DNA of 64,000 nucleotides from Amphibalanus amphitrite (Eukaryota > Arthropoda > Thecostraca > Balanomorpha > Balanidae). Below, in pieces: positions 58,900 to 64,000 of the stretch. How positions within the stretch are numbered: position 1 is the first letter of the stretch; every line of letters starts with the position of its first letter. Made by a program: the position numbers and the translations under genes. The stretch lies in assembly GCF_019059575.1 (NCBI RefSeq), contig NW_024881784.1, positions 620,001 to 684,000 on the forward strand, read 5' to 3'. The notes beneath the pieces are model-generated. The model ran no database searches, had not been told where the DNA came from, and saw nothing but the letters and a program-made list of their open reading frames with translations.

Positions 58900-61800
58900 C
58901 TGAAAAACAGAGGAGGTTCGGGTCAGTGGGACATGTCAGCTATCGACTCAGGGGAATGCAGAACCTCCTCAAAGCGTACAGAAGGGTACAGATACATGCG
59001 GGCCTGGTCGGGACCAGCTGGCGGGACACCTTGGGTCGGTTAGCGCAACTTATTCTAACGGTGAAGTTGGTCTACGGCAATCGGAGACAACTTGGCTGCG
59101 TGCACCCCGTCATCTTCCCAAACCATTGTGCAGTCTGAGCATGGTAAACGCATGGTACGATCCATTCCATGCCAGAGAGCGTAAGAGCCTGAATGACACC
59201 GCGATGATGAATGCCTCCATGGTAATGATTGCGCAAGTCGGTAGCAGCACCCCTTGGCGAGCCACCACCATGTGATCAGCATATTCGAAAAAGTATGATA
59301 AATGACCGATGACAACCTTTTTGGGACAGGTGGAAAGCCATCCGGCGACAGGCGACAGCCTAGTATGACAAACGAGCGCCCAGTAGAAAGGAGCGTAAGC
59401 CGCTACGAATGCTGAACACTTTTGTTGCCCGCTCACTGATATGCAAACAGCGTCCGTGTCCAGAGCGGACTTCAAAGCAAAAACCGCCGCCGCACGCCAC
59501 GACAGCAGTGTCGCCACGAGCCACTAATTTTTAGATGGCGCCTGAACATCCCGTTGGCTTAGTTCACCCCGCCCAGGACGATGACGGCAGCCCAGGAGCC
59601 CCTGCTGGGCTCGCTCGTCGGCCCAGAACGGCCGGTCCACCCTGCCCGGCCCCGTTCGGACCCGGCTCCGGCCGAGGACTGTCCGTTTTCCGGCGGCCGT
59701 TGGCGTGACAATCGCGTCCGTCCCGCAGTCGCTGTCCGGCGCCCGGTCACGGAAGCTGCACCTTTGATGGATCGCCGGCCGCCGCCCGGCGCCGCCGAGA
59801 AAGCCGGTCCCATCGCGGCAGATAACCCAATAGCGCCGCCGGCAGACTGACACACAAACGGCGGCACGGACCGCGGCGCATCGGTGCCACCGACCGGCGC
59901 CGCCCCTCACGATAATTCGGCAATTCGGACAGGTAACTGCCTTGCGTGCGTGCACCGGTAGTCAATAATGATTCCGTAAAACTATGAGTTGATTGGAGAA
60001 TGCTGAATGACCGTTGGGGTGTAACTTTCCCTACTCGTGTTGGGCAGGAAGCTGGCGGTGCAGGGCTCATCGGGAGCGCCGGCGGCCAGCCGCAGTCCGG
60101 GCGGCCCGTGCAGCCTGCGCTCGTCCTCCCTCACCGCTCTGCAGGCTCATTGTCGAGAGCAGAGCGGCCCGGCCGGGCAGGGGCGCCAAACTCAAGTTTA
60201 AATTGCCGGCCTGGCCGAGCGGGCGGCCATTTGCCTGTCTGGATGTTTAATAATTTCAGGGTCGATTGCTTCTGTATGGAGAGGAGCGCTGTAGGCCAGG
60301 AATGCGCCATTAGAGCTGGGCCCACCGCGGCCGGCCGGTGGGTGCACGGTGAGTCGTGCTGCGCTCCGCCACTCTGCCCTGCTCTCCGCTCTGTCCGGCC
60401 GGCAGGTGTCAGCGCTGCGCCTCCGTCTCCGCTGCCAGTCTGGCCGACGGCCTGACTGAGACGAGTCTCGCTTTCTACTGGAAAGCGGCCCTGGAGCCAC
60501 ATCGGCCATGCACGCGGCCGCCGTAACACCGTCGGCTGTCAGTTGGCTAGACGCGTCCTGTCAGCAAAAAGATGCATCCGCACCGCTCCCCGCCTCCTCC
60601 CGAATACATGCATTGGTCTGATCATAAGCAGCTCACATTCCATCGGGCTAACTCTGGCGCGCCGGTTACAGCACGAGAGCACGAGCGGCCCGCGGGCTCC
60701 GACTCAAACCAGCGACATTCCTGGCGCTGACGACCTTGTCCGGCGGCTTCACCGACGAGACTTCCCTGTCCCGCATTCCCGGCCGGGCAGCGGCCGCGCC
60801 GGTGGCCCAGAACGGAGCCGACACCGCCGGCCGCTGTCGGGAGCGTGCCGCCCGCCTCCCAGAGCGTCCCGCGAGAGATGGCCGTGCCGACCAGCAGCGC
60901 GCCGCCGCTGACGACCCACGGCCGATCCGGGCCGGCCGAGCCGCTGCCGAACCTGTTTGGACCTCCGATCGGCTGCTACAGTCCGGTCAGCGGCACGATT
61001 CGCTTGGTGAACCGTCTCAGTCGCTTGGAGACGGGACCTGGCGCAGTCCCTCCAGAGAGCAGGCCAGCGGCAGGGACGGCCTCCCGTCGGGTCGGACAGT
61101 GGCGAGGTGTCAGATTTGAAACTGACGATCACAGCTGTCCGCCCCACTCTGGCTCAAGAGGGTCCGGTTCCATCTGGCCGACACATTCCTGAGATGCCGG
61201 CCAGAGGCGGCGGCAGCGACGGCGGTAGCCGCGCTGTCGGCGGCTGGGAGCGGACGCTGCTCGGCGGCTGGGAGCGGACGCTGCCGGGACTGGTCGACGG
61301 AGAGAACCGCGCTCCATCGGGCGGCGGGCGGAGGGCGGCCGGCGGGCGCGGGCGCTGCAGCCTCCCCGTCCGCCGCCGCCTCCCTCCCAGATAGAGGGAG
61401 AGGCCTATAATCAGCGGGCGGCGGGCAGTGCCGGCGGCCGGTGCACGCGCCGACGCCGGCCGCCGCGCGCCGCCCACGGCCCTCCCCTGAGCCGCGCCGC
61501 TCGACCGACAAAGAGCGCTCGGCGGCGCTGTGCCGCCCAGCCGGGCGCGGCGCATCATTAGCCGGGCCGGCGCCGGCGCCGCCGACCGCTAACCACAGAG
61601 TGAGTGTCTCGGCCGGTCACAGTCGTCATCACGGCCGCCGGCCTCGGTCAGTGACACCGTTCCCCACGGAGCGCCGGAGTGGCGCGCAGAGACCTTCGGA
61701 CTGAGGGGGAGCGGATAGAGCGCTGAGGGGCCACGCCAACTCCGGCCACCACCAGCCCCAGGGGAAGTCCACAACACTGAACCGCCCACAGCTATACCAT

Positions 61801-63252
61801 CTGCCAGCGCCAAACGAGTAGAATCAAAACCAGTAGCAGTGATTCTTTTTCGTTGGTTATTTTGCTGACATGAGTGTCTATCATATTGTGTACAAATGTA
61901 GCCAGTGCTCCAGCAGTACTAAGCCCCAGCGCTATGCAGGGATGACATGTGGGACGATCACGCCCAGCTCAGCGTGAAAAATGTAGGAGAGAGTCGGCAT
62001 CCGAATGAGCGGGAGCCGACGCCTGGGGAGAGAAGTCAGTCCTCATGATGTCGGGAGACACGGCCAGGGACAGAGAAAAAGAGGCGGCTAACAAACGCAT
62101 CTGTCTTGTTATTCTCCGCTTTCGCCCGTGGGTTCTCTAACAAGCGCTGTGAGCGCGGGCAGGCCGCCGGCTCTGGCAGTTATTCAGCTTCTAGCCGGTG
62201 ATTAAGCTGCCAGCGCGCCGCACGTCGGGGAAACGGGCGCCGCAACAAAACACCAGCCGGCGCGGCTGACGTCACCGACGGGGCTGCGTGCGCCGGCCGC
62301 GCGCGGACGGCCGGGACCCGGAGCCGGGGCCGGAGACCAGCAGCTCCGGCCGGCCGGCCACCGCGGCCAGACAGCCGTGTGACGATCCAGCCGCTCGGCC
62401 AGGCGCACCGGCCTCTCCGCCCAGCTGGAAAAGGGGATCAATGGGCCCTGCTCGGCGCCGCCAAAGAATGCCGCTCGAGCATGAGAGCCTGTCGGGCCGG
62501 CGTCCGCAGCTGAGCGGCGCCCGGACGGCCGGGCCGTATCGACGGCCGAATCACGCTGCCGGCCAAAGGTCGGCGGACAGGCGCATCCTGGCCGGCCCCA
62601 CGCTCTTCTCATACCGGATCCCGGCCATTGGACCAGGAATCCCGCCGGTAAATGAGAGGAGCTCGGACGGATGACCAAAGGAACTTTGTCAAACACTGTC
62701 ATTTGCCGCTACAATTACAGACAAATCTGCGCTTTAATTACATAGAATTACCCGGGATCAAAGACTGCGATGCCCAGTCAGAAGTGTAGGTTTCGTTTCC
62801 CACAGGAAACGAGGCATCAATAAATTGCGGGTTTCATTTGAAACCGAAAACAAAAGTTATTAGTCGAATGACAGAGCAGAACGGATGCTCAAAATTTGCA
62901 TTTGACCTTACCATGACATCTCAAAATGAATCGTTACCGCAGCTCTGTGAACTGCTAACGATAAATAACAAGTAGAATAATAAATAGCAAGAGTAGCTCG
63001 ACAATTCAGACAGGCAAAAATGTCTTCCCCCAAAAAACTTTTGGCTGAGTTGTTCAAAAACCGATTCAACTGCTTAGAATGCGCCACCTGCAAATTACCA
63101 TACCAGCCGCACTTTTGCGTGTGTCATGCCATCGGACCTTGTTTTATTAGTGTGTTTAGTTGCGCCCAACATAATCGTAACGTGCCATTGGTGCCACATT
63201 GAGCGGTGTCATCACAGCCAAACACGCTCGGCTGCTGGGGCACAGTTTGGAT
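58900..63252. other. TTC28 intron upstream of window exon 1, GC-rich blocks
   Basis: No coding exon is supported, and no match to the missing TTC28 N-terminal TPRs was found on either strand. 59550-61780 and 62140-62650 are GC- and CpG-rich with long frames in several phases that lack protein character. They could be CpG-rich regulatory DNA. 62700-63250 is AT-rich and empty. Confidence 0.5.
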
Positions 63253-63514
63253 TAGTGATGTCAATTACGGAAAATCGGAATACCGATACCAAACCAAATA
63301 CCAGCCAAAACCACGGGAAAATACCGAAACCAAACCAACTTGGGAAACTGAGGGGAATACCAACTTTTTACCGATTTCTTAGCCTCTTATACATTAGTGA
63401 GGGCTTATGATACCAACAAAATACCAAACACATTACGATTGAAATACCAAACACCAAGTTGGTATCGGTTTGGTATCGGTATACCAAAAAGTTGGTATCC
63501 GATTGACATCTCTA
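63253..63514. mobile_element. Short hAT-type MITE (262 bp)
   Basis: The 8-bp duplication GTTTGGAT (63245-63252 and 63515-63522) encloses ends TAGTGATGTCAAT and, in reverse complement, TAGAGATGTCAAT. TAGNGATGTCAA-type ends with 8-bp duplications are common for hAT MITEs. The interior is a dense run of GGTATACC/ATACCAA motifs that can fold back on itself. Confidence 0.82.
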
Positions 63515-63522
63515 GTTTGGAT

Positions 63523-64000
63523 GTGACCGTCTTAAGTTCTTTGTCCGTCCGTCCGTCCATCCGTCTGTCACCGCTTCCTCTGCCGGTACCGGTGACACCG
63601 GACGAGGGCGGCTGTCGTGCTGCGGTCGCGCCGGCCGACCGTGGGAGCCAACCGTCCGTCCGTCGGTCGGTCGGTCGGTCCGGGTGGTCGCTGCGGTGCC
63701 CAGAGGTCGGCCGGCCGGCCGGCGGCGGTCAGGGGTCGGGCCGACGCCGCGCTCCCCGGTCCGTCTCTGTTTGTCCTCGGACGCGACACTGCTCATTATC
63801 AGTTCACTCGGGGCCTGGCAGCGCCGTCCGGCGGCCGCCGTGTCGCCCGTTTGAAAAACAGCCGGCGGCGGCGGCGGTGTGCCGAGCGTCAGAGTGGGGG
63901 CCGTCCGTCCGCGGCGGCTGATTAATCGGCGGGGCACTAATGACTGGTCTGTCACGGCAGGACGGCGCAGCGGAGAGGACGGTGCGGTGGACAGCAGGTG
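63523..64000. other. GC-rich right edge with CCGT/GGTC tetranucleotide runs
   Basis: Short runs of CGTC and GGTC units (63543-63560, 63655-63680) occur in very GC-rich DNA. Open frames in both directions are compositional. The sequence is cut by the window edge. Confidence 0.45.

Noticed and set aside
59550..61780. GC-rich block as the missing first exon of TTC28
   Set aside because: I read the minus-strand frames for the expected N-terminal TPR sequence preceding AYYRQG and found none, so the first exon is placed outside the window.

Overview
The window is animal genomic DNA: spliced genes with GT-AG introns, a GC-rich coding fraction and a dense, varied transposon load. The protein matches point to an arthropod. 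A gene resembling the insulin-antagonist ImpL2, known from insects and crustaceans, sits beside a TTC28 orthologue. A crustacean is my best guess and a barnacle is possible, but the sequence does not prove either. All three protein-coding genes I can support lie on the minus strand.

Region by region. (1) 0-3 kb: repeat debris and a 1,844-bp non-autonomous hAT element. (2) 3.2-8.0 kb: a complete seven-exon ImpL2-like gene, about 283 residues with a signal peptide and two Ig domains. Two of its exon borders are embedded in tandem repeats. (3) 10.1-14.1 kb: a three-level nest, with a TTAA-flanked MITE holding a tRNA-derived SINE, which in turn holds a 2.6-kb hAT-like element. (4) 18.4-19.4 kb: a single-exon gene for a one-pass membrane protein with three PPxY motifs. 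(5) 20.2-26.3 kb: a solid block of TTAA-flanked MITEs with G-run hairpin ends and arrays of AGGTCA half-sites. (6) 27.4-58.9 kb: twelve exons of a TTC28 orthologue (TPR array, CHAT domain, proline/serine-rich tail). They join in one uninterrupted frame to 2,403 codons plus stop; the N-terminal exon or exons lie beyond the right edge. (7) Inside TTC28 intron 1 (46.3-58.8 kb) lies a CR1/Jockey-type non-LTR retrotransposon with endonuclease and reverse transcriptase. It is split by a second copy of the 1,844-bp hAT element, and a short 5'UTR-3'UTR deletion derivative lies nearby. (8) 59-64 kb: GC-rich non-coding DNA and one small hAT MITE.

Three observations stand out. Tandem minisatellites are anchored on splice junctions at three independent exon borders in two unrelated genes. 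Two hAT copies that look identical carry different target duplications, and one of them has broken an otherwise open retrotransposon frame. A perfect 29-bp inverted repeat lies in the TTC28 3'UTR. ImpL2 family proteins are secreted binders of insulin-like peptides and TTC28 is a cytoplasmic TPR scaffold linked to the midbody, so no shared pathway is implied by their proximity.
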